Positions 8,100 through 17,228 are shown, numbered from the stretch's first letter. The stretch: DNA of 64,000 nucleotides from JAICMB01 sp963795935 (GCA_963795935.1 CAWCJO010000008.1:1-64000), one strand, 5' to 3'. Translations and numbers: made by a program. Notes: a model not told the origin generated them from the letters alone.

Positions 8100-9338
8100 T
8101 TACCAATTCGTGATCGAGCCGTCGGGCCGGAAATACGTCTGCGCCCGCGCGGTGACGCGCTGCGTGATTTCCGCGATCTGCTTCAACGGCTTCATGTCCA
8201 ATTCCACGCCCAAGCCGGAGCGGTCGTTGGGATAGAGTTTGCCGTTCTTGAAATCGAGACAGGCGGGCAGATAGGGCAGCGCGCGGCCCTGATAGTTGTA
8301 CTCCATCAGAACCGGACCGGAAAACGCGCCGAGGGAATTGACCAGCGCGGCCGTGGCGATGGGACCGGTGAAATGGGGAATCATGCCGACGAAATGCGTT
8401 TCGCAAATGGCGGCGATTTTCATCATCTCGGTGATTCCTCCGACATTCGGGAGCGTGGCGCGCACGTAATCGATGTCGTGATTCTCGACGAGCTTGTTGA
8501 AATCCCAGCGATTGCCCCACTCCTCGCCGGCCGCCAGCGGTACCTTGGCGCTGCGGCGCAGACGCGGCAAATCCTCCATGAAGGCTTCGGCGCGCACCGC
8601 GTCCTCCACGAAATACGGCGCCAGATCCTTGATTAAATCGCAGCCGCGCATGGCTTCGGATAAATTGAAGCGCTGATGGAAGTCGACGCACCAGTCACCG
8701 TTCTTGCCGACGCCTTCGCGGGCCTCGACGCACTCGTCATACAGCTTGTTCAGGCGCTCGTGCGTGTTATACGTGGTGTTGGCGGGCGCGTCCGCCGCTC
8801 CCATGCGAAAGGCGCGATACCCCGCCTCGATGGTCAGCCGCGCGCGCTCCTTCACGCTCATTCCCGGTTGAATGCCCGGAATAATTCCCGCCGTGTTGTA
8901 GCATTCGCAGTAATTGCGCACCATGCCGCCGAGCAGCGCGTGCACCGGCATTCCGTGAACCTTGCCCTTGATGTCCCACAGCGCCAGGTCGAGCGCGCCG
9001 ATGGCGTCCATCTTCTCGCGCCCCGGCGGATAGAAGAAGGCGCGCGACATATCTTGCCACAGCCGTTCGATGTACTGCGGATCCTGGCCGATGAGCCGCC
9101 CGGCGGACTGCTCCAGCGTGTCCTTCGATCCGCCCTCTCCGATTCCCGTGATGCCGGCGTCGGTATCGACCAGCACCACGCGGTCGCTCTGGTTGAACAG
9201 CGGATTCGGATTGGGCGGCTCGTAAACCCGCACCCGCACAATCTTCATTTTGGGGACGGCAGCGCGTAGTTGCGGAGCGGGGGCGAAGGCCGCAATAGGA
9301 GCCGCCGCCATGGACTTCAACAGCGACCTGCGGTTCAT
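8100..9338 (-). CDS. Tat-exported enolase-superfamily (mandelate racemase/galactonate dehydratase-like) enzyme
   Basis: A 412-aa member of the mandelate racemase/muconate lactonizing branch of the enolase superfamily. The N-terminus MNRRSLLKSMAAAPIAAFA is a twin-arginine signal, so the folded enzyme is exported. Expected metal ligands and acid/base residues are visible: VDFHQRF (Asp and His, as in galactonate dehydratases), YFVEDAV (Glu), AGEEWG (Glu), IPHFTGP (His) and LMEYNYQG (Glu). Likely reaction: dehydration of a sugar acid; the substrate is unknown. Its ATG overlaps the stop of the upstream aldo/keto reductase (ATGA), so the two are co-translated and probably act on one substrate. About 280 bp to its right-hand neighbour (7820-8099) holds nothing I recognise. 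Confidence 0.88.
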   Translation of the reverse strand: MNRRSLLKSMAAAPIAAFAPAPQLRAAVPKMKIVRVRVYEPPNPNPLFNQSDRVVLVDTDAGITGIGEGGSKDTLEQSAGRLIGQDPQYIERLWQDMSRAFFYPPGREKMDAIGALDLALWDIKGKVHGMPVHALLGGMVRNYCECYNTAGIIPGIQPGMSVKERARLTIEAGYRAFRMGAADAPANTTYNTHERLNKLYDECVEAREGVGKNGDWCVDFHQRFNLSEAMRGCDLIKDLAPYFVEDAVRAEAFMEDLPRLRRSAKVPLAAGEEWGNRWDFNKLVENHDIDYVRATLPNVGGITEMMKIAAICETHFVGMIPHFTGPIATAALVNSLGAFSGPVLMEYNYQGRALPYLPACLDFKNGKLYPNDRSGLGVELDMKPLKQIAEITQRVTARAQTYFRPDGSITNW

Positions 9339-10225
9339 GTATTCAAAACGCGATTCATCCGCTCGATCGCTTCGTCGATCTCCGCCGTGCTCTTGTATCC
9401 GATCGTGACCGCGTCCACCGCGCCCAGGTTCATGGCGAACTTCAGCGCGGCTTCGCGGTCTTCAGGACGCGTGAACGTCCCTTCCCCCGCCAGCTTCATG
9501 CTGATCACGCCCGCGCCTTGCGCGTGAACCTTTTTTGTATGCGCCACCACCTCGCTGACGCTGCCCAGATCGTCGGTGTCGCGCAGCAGCTCGGTGTCCA
9601 TTTTCCAGCCTTTGTGGTTCATGCGGATCATCGCAATGTCGAGCCACTCGTTGCCCGGGAACGTCCGCAACGCCGGCAGCCCGTGCACCGAAGCGCCGTG
9701 AGCGCGAATAACTTTCTTCGATTTCGCTTCCGAAAACTGGTCTTCCAACTTCGCCAGGTCCTGGGACCAGGAGGGCCGCCGCACGCAGTGGAGCAACAGA
9801 ATATCTACGTACTCCGTTCCCAAATCGGAGCGCAAACGATCGATGGTGGCCTGGGGATCTTCCATCTCGTGCGTGTTGTACTTCGTCATCAGCCGGTAGG
9901 AATCGCGGGGGATCCCTTTAAGGGCGACGGCGAGCATCTGCGGCATCTCGCGATAGCTGTCGGCGGTCTCGAAAAACCGAATGCCGTTGTCGTAGGCGTG
10001 CCGCACCAGGCGCGTAAACTGCTCCTGCCCAAGGTCGCGCTGCACCCGTCCGCTGTACGTTCCGGTGCCGAACGCCAGACGCGTCACCTGCACGTTCGAT
10101 TTGCCGAGTGTTACCCAGTCCGTCGCGCTCCGCTTGGCCGCGCGAACCGGGGCAACTCCGATTCCGCCCAGCACGGACGCCGCGACGCCGGCTTTGAGGA
10201 ACTCACGTCTCGTATGTCGAGCCAT
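9335..10225 (-). CDS. Tat-exported aldo/keto reductase
   Basis: A 296-aa aldo/keto reductase with a twin-arginine signal (MARHTRREFLKAGVAASVLGG). The catalytic tetrad of the superfamily is complete: Asp and Tyr in FETADSYRE, Lys in LMTKYNTH and His in LLLHCVR. The C-terminal part holds the usual NADPH-site strand (DAVTIGYKS). Enzymes of this Tat-AKR group are common beside sugar dehydratases in Acidobacteriota and Planctomycetota. It is first in a two-gene unit with the enolase-superfamily enzyme. Divergent from the Cas6-like gene with only 33 bp between, so their promoters must overlap. Confidence 0.9.
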   Translation of the reverse strand: MARHTRREFLKAGVAASVLGGIGVAPVRAAKRSATDWVTLGKSNVQVTRLAFGTGTYSGRVQRDLGQEQFTRLVRHAYDNGIRFFETADSYREMPQMLAVALKGIPRDSYRLMTKYNTHEMEDPQATIDRLRSDLGTEYVDILLLHCVRRPSWSQDLAKLEDQFSEAKSKKVIRAHGASVHGLPALRTFPGNEWLDIAMIRMNHKGWKMDTELLRDTDDLGSVSEVVAHTKKVHAQGAGVISMKLAGEGTFTRPEDREAALKFAMNLGAVDAVTIGYKSTAEIDEAIERMNRVLNT

Positions 10226-10258
10226 TCGACCTCCCGTCAGCAGCTATCTTAGTACAAG

Positions 10259-11101
10259 ATGGACTTCCATCTGCTCCGGCTGCGCTTTCATTTTACCGCC
10301 CGGGAGTCGATTACATTCCCTCGAAGCGCCGGTAATCTGCTGCGCGGGGCACTGGGAAACGGACTGAAGAAGATCGCCTGTGTTGCGGAATGCCGCGACG
10401 CAGCGGCGTGTCCACTGCGTTCGCACTGCGTCTACGCCCGCATATTCGAGCCCGTCTCCCCTTGCAACGGTCCGAGCGGCCTTCGAAATCGGCCACGACC
10501 TTTTGTCTTCCGCGCCATGGATCTGGATGGAAGCGTCGTCCCGGCCGGCGCTCCTTTTCACTTTGACGTGAACTTGTTCGATCTGCGCGAGTCAACGCTC
10601 TCCTGTTTCCGCCAGGCGCTTGCGCAACTCGAGCGCGCGCATCTTGAAGGCGTCACGGAGTCGCCGTTTTCGGTCTCGCTCGATCCAGGCGCCGCGCCGG
10701 TTCGCGCCATGCGCGTGGAATTTCTCACGCCCACCGAATTGAAGAGCGGCCGCGAACTGGCCGGGAAACCGGAATTCCACGCGTTGTTCGCCCGTGTGCG
10801 CGACCGCATCGCGGCCCTCGGCGCGCTCTACGGCCCCGCTCCGCTCGCTATCGACTTTGGAGGGCTCGGCGAACGCGCTGCCGCCGTCCGGCTGACGCGC
10901 TGCGATATCCGCCACGCCGGCGCCGCTCGCCGCAGCCGCCGGACCGGCCAGGTTCACTCGTTGGGCGGGTTCATCGGAACCGCCGAATACGAAGGCGATC
11001 TGGCGGAATTTCTGCCGTACCTTCAGGCCGCGTGGTGGACCGGAGTGGGACGCCAGACGGTGTGGGGGAAAGGCGCGATCCGCGCCGAGCCGATCGCGTA
11101 A
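10259..11101 (+). CDS. Orphan Cas6-like RAMP endoribonuclease (Cas6 C-terminal family)
   Basis: A 280-aa protein of the CRISPR Cas6/RAMP family (PF10040-like C-terminal domain). Seen: a Cys-rich N-terminal stretch (CVAECRDAAACP..HCVYARIFEP), the family segment GLRNRPRPFVFR, a middle segment VEFLTPTELKSG, and a C-terminal half with LGGFIGTAEYEG and the glycine-rich RNA-binding loop GVGRQTVWGKGAI. Cas6 enzymes cut pre-crRNA at repeats. No other cas gene and no repeat array occur in this window, so its partner RNA is unknown. It ends 5 nt before an IscU-like gene and is probably co-transcribed with it; the N-terminal cysteines could bind metal, which would make that link less odd. Confidence 0.75.
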   Translation: MDFHLLRLRFHFTARESITFPRSAGNLLRGALGNGLKKIACVAECRDAAACPLRSHCVYARIFEPVSPCNGPSGLRNRPRPFVFRAMDLDGSVVPAGAPFHFDVNLFDLRESTLSCFRQALAQLERAHLEGVTESPFSVSLDPGAAPVRAMRVEFLTPTELKSGRELAGKPEFHALFARVRDRIAALGALYGPAPLAIDFGGLGERAAAVRLTRCDIRHAGAARRSRRTGQVHSLGGFIGTAEYEGDLAEFLPYLQAAWWTGVGRQTVWGKGAIRAEPIA

Positions 11102-11106
11102 CTCCG

Positions 11107-11472
11107 ATGCCGCACCCCATCTACAGCGATACATTCCTGGACCATTTTCAGAACCCGAGAAATGTCGGCGAATTGCCGCCGCCAGCCATAACCGTGGAGG
11201 CCTCGAATCCGGTATGCGGCGATATCCTGAGACTCTCGGCACGATTTGACGGCGATGCCGTGGCGAGCGCCGCGTTCAAAGCCCGCGGCTGCACCGCGTC
11301 GATTGCCGCCGGATCGGCCAGCACCGAATGGATGCTGGGTAAATCCCGCGCGCAGCTCGCCGCCGTGCGCCCGGCCGACATCGAAGCAGCCGTGGGCGGC
11401 CTTATTCCGGAATCGAAACACGTTGCCGTGCTGTGCGTGGATGCGCTGAAGAAGCTTGCGCGCGCTTTATAA
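11107..11472 (+). CDS. iscU: IscU/NifU-like iron-sulfur scaffold
   Basis: A 121-aa NifU_N-family scaffold on which [2Fe-2S] clusters are assembled. The three conserved cysteines are present in NPVCGD, ARGCTAS and VLCVDAL, and the N-terminus YSDTFLDHFQNPRNVGEL is typical. The length is normal. No cysteine desulfurase lies alongside; the upstream partner is the Cas6-like gene 5 nt away. Its stop overlaps the stop of the convergent ABC permease by a few bases. The gene symbol denotes family; the SufU/NifU subclass is not settled. Confidence 0.85.
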   Translation: MPHPIYSDTFLDHFQNPRNVGELPPPAITVEASNPVCGDILRLSARFDGDAVASAAFKARGCTASIAAGSASTEWMLGKSRAQLAAVRPADIEAAVGGLIPESKHVAVLCVDALKKLARAL

Positions 11473-12274
11473 TACGTCGGCGAAGCCGCGCTTCAGATGC
11501 CGGAAAAACAGGCCGCCCAGAACGAAAGCCGAAACCGCATAGGCCGCGACAATCGCGATCTCGTGAAGGTTCGGGTCCGCGGTTGGAAAGCAGCCGGTCG
11601 CGGTAACCCCGGACCAGAAACGCCAGCGGATTCAGGCGCAGCAGAAAACGGAACTGGGCTGGGAACTGCGCCTCATCGATGAAAATCGGCGTGATCCAAA
11701 ACCAGAACGTCAGGACGACGCTGAGCACTTGCGCGGTGTCCCGCAGGTAGACGTGGAGGCTCGAAACGATCCAGCCGATGCCGACGGCGAGGAGGCCGAC
11801 CAACAGCATGTACAGCGGCAGCACCAACATCCAGACGCTCAAATGTTTCAGGTAGACTCCCACGATGGCGACGGCGAGCCCCAGCGCGATCAAATGATTG
11901 ATCAGCGACGAAAGAAAAATCGATACCGGCACGATCTCGGCCGGAAAAACGGTTTTCGTGATGAGGTTGGCGTGGTCGATCAGCGACGACGCCGAACGCT
12001 GTACAGTGTCCTGAAACAGCAGCCACGGAAGGAAGCCGCAGAACAAAAAGAGCGCGTAGTTGTGCGTCACCTCGCCGCGCGGAAGCGGAGTATGGAGGCA
12101 AAGCTGAAAAACGAAAAACCAGCTTATGAGCAATACCAGCGGGTGGATCATGCCCCACAGCCAGCCCGCCGCGGACCCTACGAAGCGCTGCTCGAAATCG
12201 CGCCGCACGAGTTGAAAAAGCAGGTTACGCCGCTCGACCAAATTGCGGGCGAAATGTTTTCCGGGAAACGACAT
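11467..12274 (-). CDS. ABC-2 type (O-antigen/polysaccharide export-like) permease, frameshifted near 11575
   Basis: An inner-membrane permease of about 269 aa of the ABC-2/RfbA-Wzm type. About six hydrophobic segments are visible (for example MIHPLVLLISWFFVFQL, NYALFLFCGFLPWLLF, VLSVVLTFWFWITPIF) and the family signature NPLAFLVRGYRD. After SNRG the frame slips by one base (11569-11582) and the last helix and tail continue as NLHEIAIVAAYAVSAFVLGG to a TAA at 11467. The start at 12274 overlaps the stop of the gamma-glutamyltransferase gene (ATGA). No ATP-binding partner is present in the window, which is unusual for this class. Confidence 0.8.
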
Positions 12275-14068
12275 CAACGTCCGAAAATGAAGCGGGCGCG
12301 GCGGATGTCGGCGCCCCCGTCGAGTACGCCGTCGTGCGCCAGGATCACAGCCGGCGCCGAAGTGTTGCTCCAATCTCCGCCTACCGTGACGCGATGCCCC
12401 AGCGCGGTGAGAGCTTCGATGGTGGCGCGCGGGATGCGGTTCTCAAGCATCAGCCGGCCGGGCGTGAATTCGTGATTCCCGAAGGAGCTGTAGAAATGCT
12501 CGGAGGTGAAGCGCGGCGCTTCCACGGCCTCCTGCGCGGTCATCCCGAAGTCGACGATGTTGAGCAAAACCTGCAGCATGGCCTGATCCTGATTGTCTCC
12601 TCCCGGCGTCGACATCACCATGGCCAGTTGCCCATCCTTCGTTACCAGCGTCGGGCTGAGCGTGACGCGCGGACGCTTTCCCGGCGCAAGCTGATTGGGA
12701 TGTCCCGCCGTCATGACAAAAGATTGCAGCCGCGTGGTGAGCGGAATGCCGGTGTCGCCGGCAATCACCGAGGGCAGCCACGCTCCGCTGGGAGTCGCCG
12801 AAACGGCGTTCCCGAAGCGGTCCACTACATCCACGCAGGTGGTGTCCTGCACCGAACCGTTCGCGGCCTGCGACGTCAGGGGCATATCGAGACGGGCGGC
12901 CGAAGCTGCCCGGCCGGTGCTCCATGGAGGCGTGATTGGGATCGATCAGCTTGCGCCGCTCCGCCGCGTAATCCTTCGAAAGCAAAACGGTCTCGGGAAT
13001 GTTGCTGAAACGTGGATCGCCATAATATTGGTCGCGGTCGGCGAAGGCGAGCTTCACGGCCTCGATCAAGGTGTGCAGATACTCCGGGCTGTTGTGGCCC
13101 ATGGCCTTCAGATCGTAGCCTTCGAGTATGTTGAGAGCCTCGATCATGACGGGCCCCTGCGTCCAGAAGCCCGGCTTGTGGATCTCGTAGCCGCGATACG
13201 TGCCCGTGACGGCTTCGTCGGTGGTGGCCTTGAATCCGGCCATGTCGTCGTACGAGATCAGCCCGCCGTTTTGGGCGTTAAAATCAGCGATCCGATGCGC
13301 GATCGAACCCTTATAGAAGTAGTCGCGAACCGCCCGGAGCTTTTTGTCGCGGTTGCCTCTGGTCTTCTTCTCGGCTGCGGCCAGCTCCCGCAGCGTAGCG
13401 GCAAGAATCGGTTCCTGGAAACGCTCGCCGCGCTTAGCGATGGCGCCATTCGGATAGAAGAATTGCGCCGAGGCCGGCCACGTCATCATGATGTCGTGAT
13501 AGTTCTGCAGGAATTTGCCGAACTCGTCGGGCATCACGAATCCATCGGAGGCGTACTCGATCGCGGGGGCCGCGACTTCGGCGAACGATTTGGTTCCGAA
13601 CTGGCGAAGGGCAAGAATGAGGCCGTCGAAGACGCCCGGCGTGATGGCGGCCTTAATGCCCTCCATCGGAACGGGCGGCATGTGCGCGGCGTCTTCCCAA
13701 GACTCCGGGGCGCGGTGGGTGTAGTAGTCCACGGTGGCTTTGGCCGGCGCAAACCCGATGCCGCTGATCGCCACTACCGGCTTGCCGGCCATCCTGACGA
13801 GCATGGGCATTTCGCCACCGAGTCCGAAGCGGCTCAGTTCCGTCACGGTGGCGGTGAGCGTCGCCGCCACCGCCGCGTCCACGGCGTTGCCGCCATGAGT
13901 AAGCATGCGAAAGCCGGCCTCGACTTCAAAATTGTTCGCCGCGCCGACCATTTCGTGCGTGCCGCGCACGGGCGGAAACATGGTGGGCGGATTCTGCGCA
14001 AGCAGGAGCGCGGGCGCCAGTAGCGCGAAGGCCGATAGCGCGAGCGCGGTCCGAATAGCCGTCTTCAT
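12274..14068 (-). CDS. ggt: Gamma-glutamyltransferase 1 (frameshifted near 12889)
   Basis: A secreted/periplasmic gamma-glutamyltranspeptidase precursor of about 598 aa, an Ntn hydrolase that cleaves gamma-glutamyl bonds of glutathione and related compounds. The signal peptide is MKTAIRTALALSAFALLAPALLLAQ. The large-subunit start GANNFEVEAGFRMLTHGGNAVDAAVA is typical. The frame slips after HRPGSFGRP (12888-12893, one extra base) and resumes as LDMPLTSQ. The processing-site threonine lies in QDTTCVDVVDRFGNAVS; the usual DTTHFSVVD has His where this has Cys. STPGGDNQDQAML matches the oxyanion region loosely. Probably co-transcribed with the ABC permease that follows. A second homologue is at 18106-19756. 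Confidence 0.85.
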
Positions 14069-14136
14069 AGCTTTCTTTGTATTGTCCGCTATCGCCGGGC
14101 ACGGCGTACAGAAGCAGCCTGAACCGGTGACTCCCA

Positions 14137-15069
14137 TCACTGCCGCGGCGTCACCCTATCGAACAGTACGCGCAAGTAGGCGTCGGAGTCGGGATGAGCC
14201 CCGAGCCGCGTCAGCCGATTGCGCGCCGCAAGCAGTGCGCTTCGCGCGGCGGTGCGCACCGCCGGCTCTTGCGCGCCAAAGACATCCACCGACAACGCGC
14301 CTACCGCCATCCAGCGCACTTGATCCATCGCGGCGCGCTCGATCAGCGGCTCGACAGCGTGACCCTGGACCAGCAGGCAATAGATCAGCGCCGCCACCAA
14401 GCGCGGTTCTCCCCGAAGGATTAAATCTTCCGCCTCCGCCGCGCCGAGGCGGCCGCCGCGGGACAATTGCTCGAAGGCCGCTACTGTCAGTAGCCGGTTG
14501 CCGCCGCGTAAAATGCCGCGCAGTTCCTTATCTCCCAGATCGCCGCCCGAGGCCCGAACGGCCGACGGATGTTGATGGGCATAGGTGAGGGCGGTTGCCG
14601 CATCGGATGACCACTCCGGAAACAATAGAACGACATCCTGGAAATAATCGCGCGTACCCGGCTGTCCCGCGGGGTGGAACAGGATCACCCCACCGCGCGT
14701 GAAAGGAGAGTACATCTCCTCCGGCTGCAGCTTACGCCCCGTCCGCTCGATCGGTTCCGTCCATTCATAGCGGTGCGTAGTACCGGCGGGTTCGTTCCCG
14801 CCCGCAACTACCGTCCAGGCGCCCCGCTTGACGACGACTGGAGAGGCGCCCGGCGGCGTCACGAACTGCCCGGTTGATCCATCGATGTACCCGCCTGGAA
14901 CCGTGCCTGTCCCGCTTTCCGCATCCGCCTTAATCCTGGCAACGATCCATTGGCCCGATGTAGCCGCCGGGCCTAGCCATGCTAAGGAGGCGATATCATG
15001 GACGGCGCGGATGTCGTGCAGGACCATCGTTTGCGCTTGCTCCGGCGTGGTGTTTGCAGTTTGCGGCAT
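14137..15069 (-). CDS. Uncharacterised protein with helical repeat-like C-terminus
   Basis: A 310-aa protein with no signal peptide or membrane segment. The first 150 residues are beta-rich (IVARIKADAESGTGTVPGGYIDGSTGQ, WTVVAGGNEPAG); the last 130 are Ala/Leu/Arg-rich helices resembling HEAT-type repeats (ELRGILRGGNRLLTVAAFEQLSRGG..). The start has a strong ribosome site (AAGGAG, 8 nt before the ATG). It follows 15081-16328 by 11 nt and is likely in one operon with it and with 16347-17102. I do not recognise the family. The gene is intact. Confidence 0.6.
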   Translation of the reverse strand: MPQTANTTPEQAQTMVLHDIRAVHDIASLAWLGPAATSGQWIVARIKADAESGTGTVPGGYIDGSTGQFVTPPGASPVVVKRGAWTVVAGGNEPAGTTHRYEWTEPIERTGRKLQPEEMYSPFTRGGVILFHPAGQPGTRDYFQDVVLLFPEWSSDAATALTYAHQHPSAVRASGGDLGDKELRGILRGGNRLLTVAAFEQLSRGGRLGAAEAEDLILRGEPRLVAALIYCLLVQGHAVEPLIERAAMDQVRWMAVGALSVDVFGAQEPAVRTAARSALLAARNRLTRLGAHPDSDAYLRVLFDRVTPRQ

Positions 15070-15080
15070 GGCGGAACTCC

Positions 15081-16328
15081 TTAAGGGTGGCGCAATATGG
15101 TCGTGCCGGCGGCGGGATCGGGCCCAAGAGCCTGGTTGGCTGGATTGTTGACCACGTCGCCGCTGAAGGGCGGCGTCAAAACCGGCGCAATAGTGGGCGC
15201 GGAGTCGGCAGCGGCCGCGGTCGGACGTTGCGCGGGCCGAGCCGCGCTGTCAACGTCCATGTCCCAAGTGCGTTCCCGCAGCAGGCACACGTCATTGGAG
15301 GTGGTGTCGAACGCTACCGCCCACACTACAAAGTGATTCCCGATATGAGTGCTGCGGAACGGGTACGTCACGTTCCCGACAACGACTCCGGCGGCCGTTG
15401 TCGCGGGCTGGGCCACAACGGGAATGCCGACGGTGGGCGTAGTCGGCGTGTCGTCCGATGTTGCGGCTCCCCCGCCCGCGCACCCCATGGGCGGCTTTAA
15501 CGAATCGGCGTGGAGCGTGTCAGCCTTGCCCGGCTGATCGTAGATGGGAGCCACCGTCGCCGCACTGTCGTTGGCCTGAATGGGGTGATTGACGGTCTGC
15601 ACGAACGCGGCCGGCACGGTCACCGCGGTCCCAGACGCTACGCCGGCGTTCCAGGTTATCGCGGGAGGTCCAAATACGGTCCGTCCGCGCACGACAACCC
15701 TGGCGTTCTGCAAGATGCCGATCTTGACGCGGGTCACCTGTGGAGCAGTGCAATCGACGCCCGCCGGCCGGATTCGCGCTTGCACCGACATCGCGATGGC
15801 GGGAGGCGCGCTGGAGGTGAACACGCCGAGCGCATCGATCCGGTAGGCTCCGCCCGGCGTCAAGTTAACCTGGGCCTGATCGAACCAGAAGACCGTCATC
15901 GGCTTACTCGCCTTGAGCGGGCCCGTCGCGGTATTGCAATGAGCCTCGATGACGGCATCTCCAACCGCCGCGCTTCCAGTCTCTCCCGAGACCTGAAAAC
16001 CGACCCAGGAACCGTTCCCCGGCACGGTGACATTCGCCGTTCGATCCGCCGGTCCGGTAAAGCGCAGGCGTCCATCCGGGTTCGTGAGGACAACGGTGGA
16101 GTCCGTGGGGCAAGGCGCTGTTGCCCGGATGCGGCAGTTCACAACCGGGCGGCGCGCCACTCGATCGCACTTAATCTGGACCAGATCGTCGTTTACCGCC
16201 GGAGTATCGTTAATTTCGATCTCCATCGCAGGGCACTCGATCTGGCATGCCGCTACGGGAGCGGCGGAGCCGGACCCGCCCTCGCCGGCTTTCGGATCGG
16301 TTGGGGAATTACATCCGGTAAGGCACAT
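15081..16328 (-). CDS. Uncharacterised Cys-rich, possibly surface or injection-system-associated protein
   Basis: A 415-aa protein starting MCLTGCNSPTDP. LTGC looks like a lipobox, but only five residues precede the Cys and an in-frame stop lies just upstream, so a normal lipoprotein signal is missing (or lost to a frame error). The middle holds NDTPAVNDDLVQIKCD, VLTNPDGRLRFTG and SWVGFQVSGETGSAAVGDAVIEAHC. This reminds me of proteins encoded beside VgrG/PAAR cassettes of type VI or other contractile injection systems, but that is memory, not proof. The C-terminal third is Ala/Pro/Thr-rich. It lies between 16347-17102 (18 bp) and 14137-15069 (11 bp). Confidence 0.5.
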   Translation of the reverse strand: MCLTGCNSPTDPKAGEGGSGSAAPVAACQIECPAMEIEINDTPAVNDDLVQIKCDRVARRPVVNCRIRATAPCPTDSTVVLTNPDGRLRFTGPADRTANVTVPGNGSWVGFQVSGETGSAAVGDAVIEAHCNTATGPLKASKPMTVFWFDQAQVNLTPGGAYRIDALGVFTSSAPPAIAMSVQARIRPAGVDCTAPQVTRVKIGILQNARVVVRGRTVFGPPAITWNAGVASGTAVTVPAAFVQTVNHPIQANDSAATVAPIYDQPGKADTLHADSLKPPMGCAGGGAATSDDTPTTPTVGIPVVAQPATTAAGVVVGNVTYPFRSTHIGNHFVVWAVAFDTTSNDVCLLRERTWDMDVDSAARPAQRPTAAAADSAPTIAPVLTPPFSGDVVNNPANQALGPDPAAGTTILRHP

Positions 16329-16346
16329 GCGCGCGTAACCCCTCGG

Positions 16347-17102
16347 TCACATCACGTTTGCGATCACGTAATCCAAGTATGTCTTAACCCTGGACGACAG
16401 CCGTTGAACAAGTTTGTCCTCGGTTAGAGCGGGATCGTGCAAGGTTTTCTGAATCCAAGGCAAGTGAGGATCCGTTTCGAATCCGTGTCCTAAGGCGAAT
16501 ATCAGGCCGCAGAAAAGTGAAGCCCCGCGGTGGGTGGCCACGGAATGCCTTTTGGCGGCTAAGATTCCGGACTGTATCGATGTCCGCACTGCCGCATCTC
16601 CGGCATACTCGCATTTTTCCGGATACACGCGCCGTACTTTATTGAAAATCGTCTGTCTCAGATCTTCACCGCCGCCGCCCAGACCACCCGAAAGCTCCTC
16701 TCTGGCGCGCACCAATGCCTCTTTCGCGAACTTGTTGTCAGGGCCGGCGACATGTTTGAGATAGTCGTTCAGCCCCTCATACAGGAGAGTCGCGCGGTCG
16801 GTCTGGTTGGCGATTAATGGATTTGAAAGGATCTCGCCCGCCCACGGCAGCAAGGCATCGGAGTCGAAATCGGCCCCGAGCAGAAAAATCATTTGAAGAT
16901 ATAGGCGGATCGGCCCGCGATTGGTGAACCCGTATTTTCTGGACCGTTGGATGGCGAATTGAACGCAGCGTAACAACCCGCTGTCGCCCAGCACTTCGGC
17001 GTGCCAAGGCGCGAATTCCCGCATTTCGTCGACCAGTTGTTGTTGGAAGTTCTGTTCCACCGCCGCCGACAACGTCTGCATCTGTTCGTGGCGAATGACC
17101 AT
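16347..17102 (-). CDS. Two-repeat helical protein of unknown function
   Basis: A 251-aa soluble protein, apparently an internal duplication. Residues about 57-115 (FTNRGPIRLYLQMIFLLGAD.. then LLPWAGEILSNP) and about 186-245 (THRGASLFCGLIFALGHG.. then HLPWIQKTLHDP) share the pattern RG-x(5,8)-hh-x-hhF-x-LG-x-F-x-[ST]-D-x3-LPW-x3-hL-x-[ND]-P. Proteins with this fatty LG-Fx-D-LPW pattern occur near injection-system cassettes; that is recollection only. The ATG at 17102 is preceded by AAGGAATAAGGG. First gene of a minus-strand run of three unknown proteins; about 125 bp separates it from the divergent hydrolase at 17229. Confidence 0.55.
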   Translation of the reverse strand: MVIRHEQMQTLSAAVEQNFQQQLVDEMREFAPWHAEVLGDSGLLRCVQFAIQRSRKYGFTNRGPIRLYLQMIFLLGADFDSDALLPWAGEILSNPLIANQTDRATLLYEGLNDYLKHVAGPDNKFAKEALVRAREELSGGLGGGGEDLRQTIFNKVRRVYPEKCEYAGDAAVRTSIQSGILAAKRHSVATHRGASLFCGLIFALGHGFETDPHLPWIQKTLHDPALTEDKLVQRLSSRVKTYLDYVIANVM

Positions 17103-17228
17103 CTACCCTTATTCCTTGTCGCGGGCTTGCGACGAAATTCCTCCACATTATAAGCTACGGTATGGCGCGTTCCATTGGGACCGCCCTTTCCTTCTAACCG
17201 GGAACAGTGAAGACGGGGAGGAACATAG

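Noticed and set aside
10259..11101. A CRISPR array near the Cas6-like gene
   Set aside because: No regularly spaced direct repeats are visible on either side or elsewhere in the window.
12695..14023. A 442-codon plus-strand open frame
   Set aside because: Antisense to the gamma-glutamyltransferase gene, whose motifs and signal peptide are clear on the other strand.
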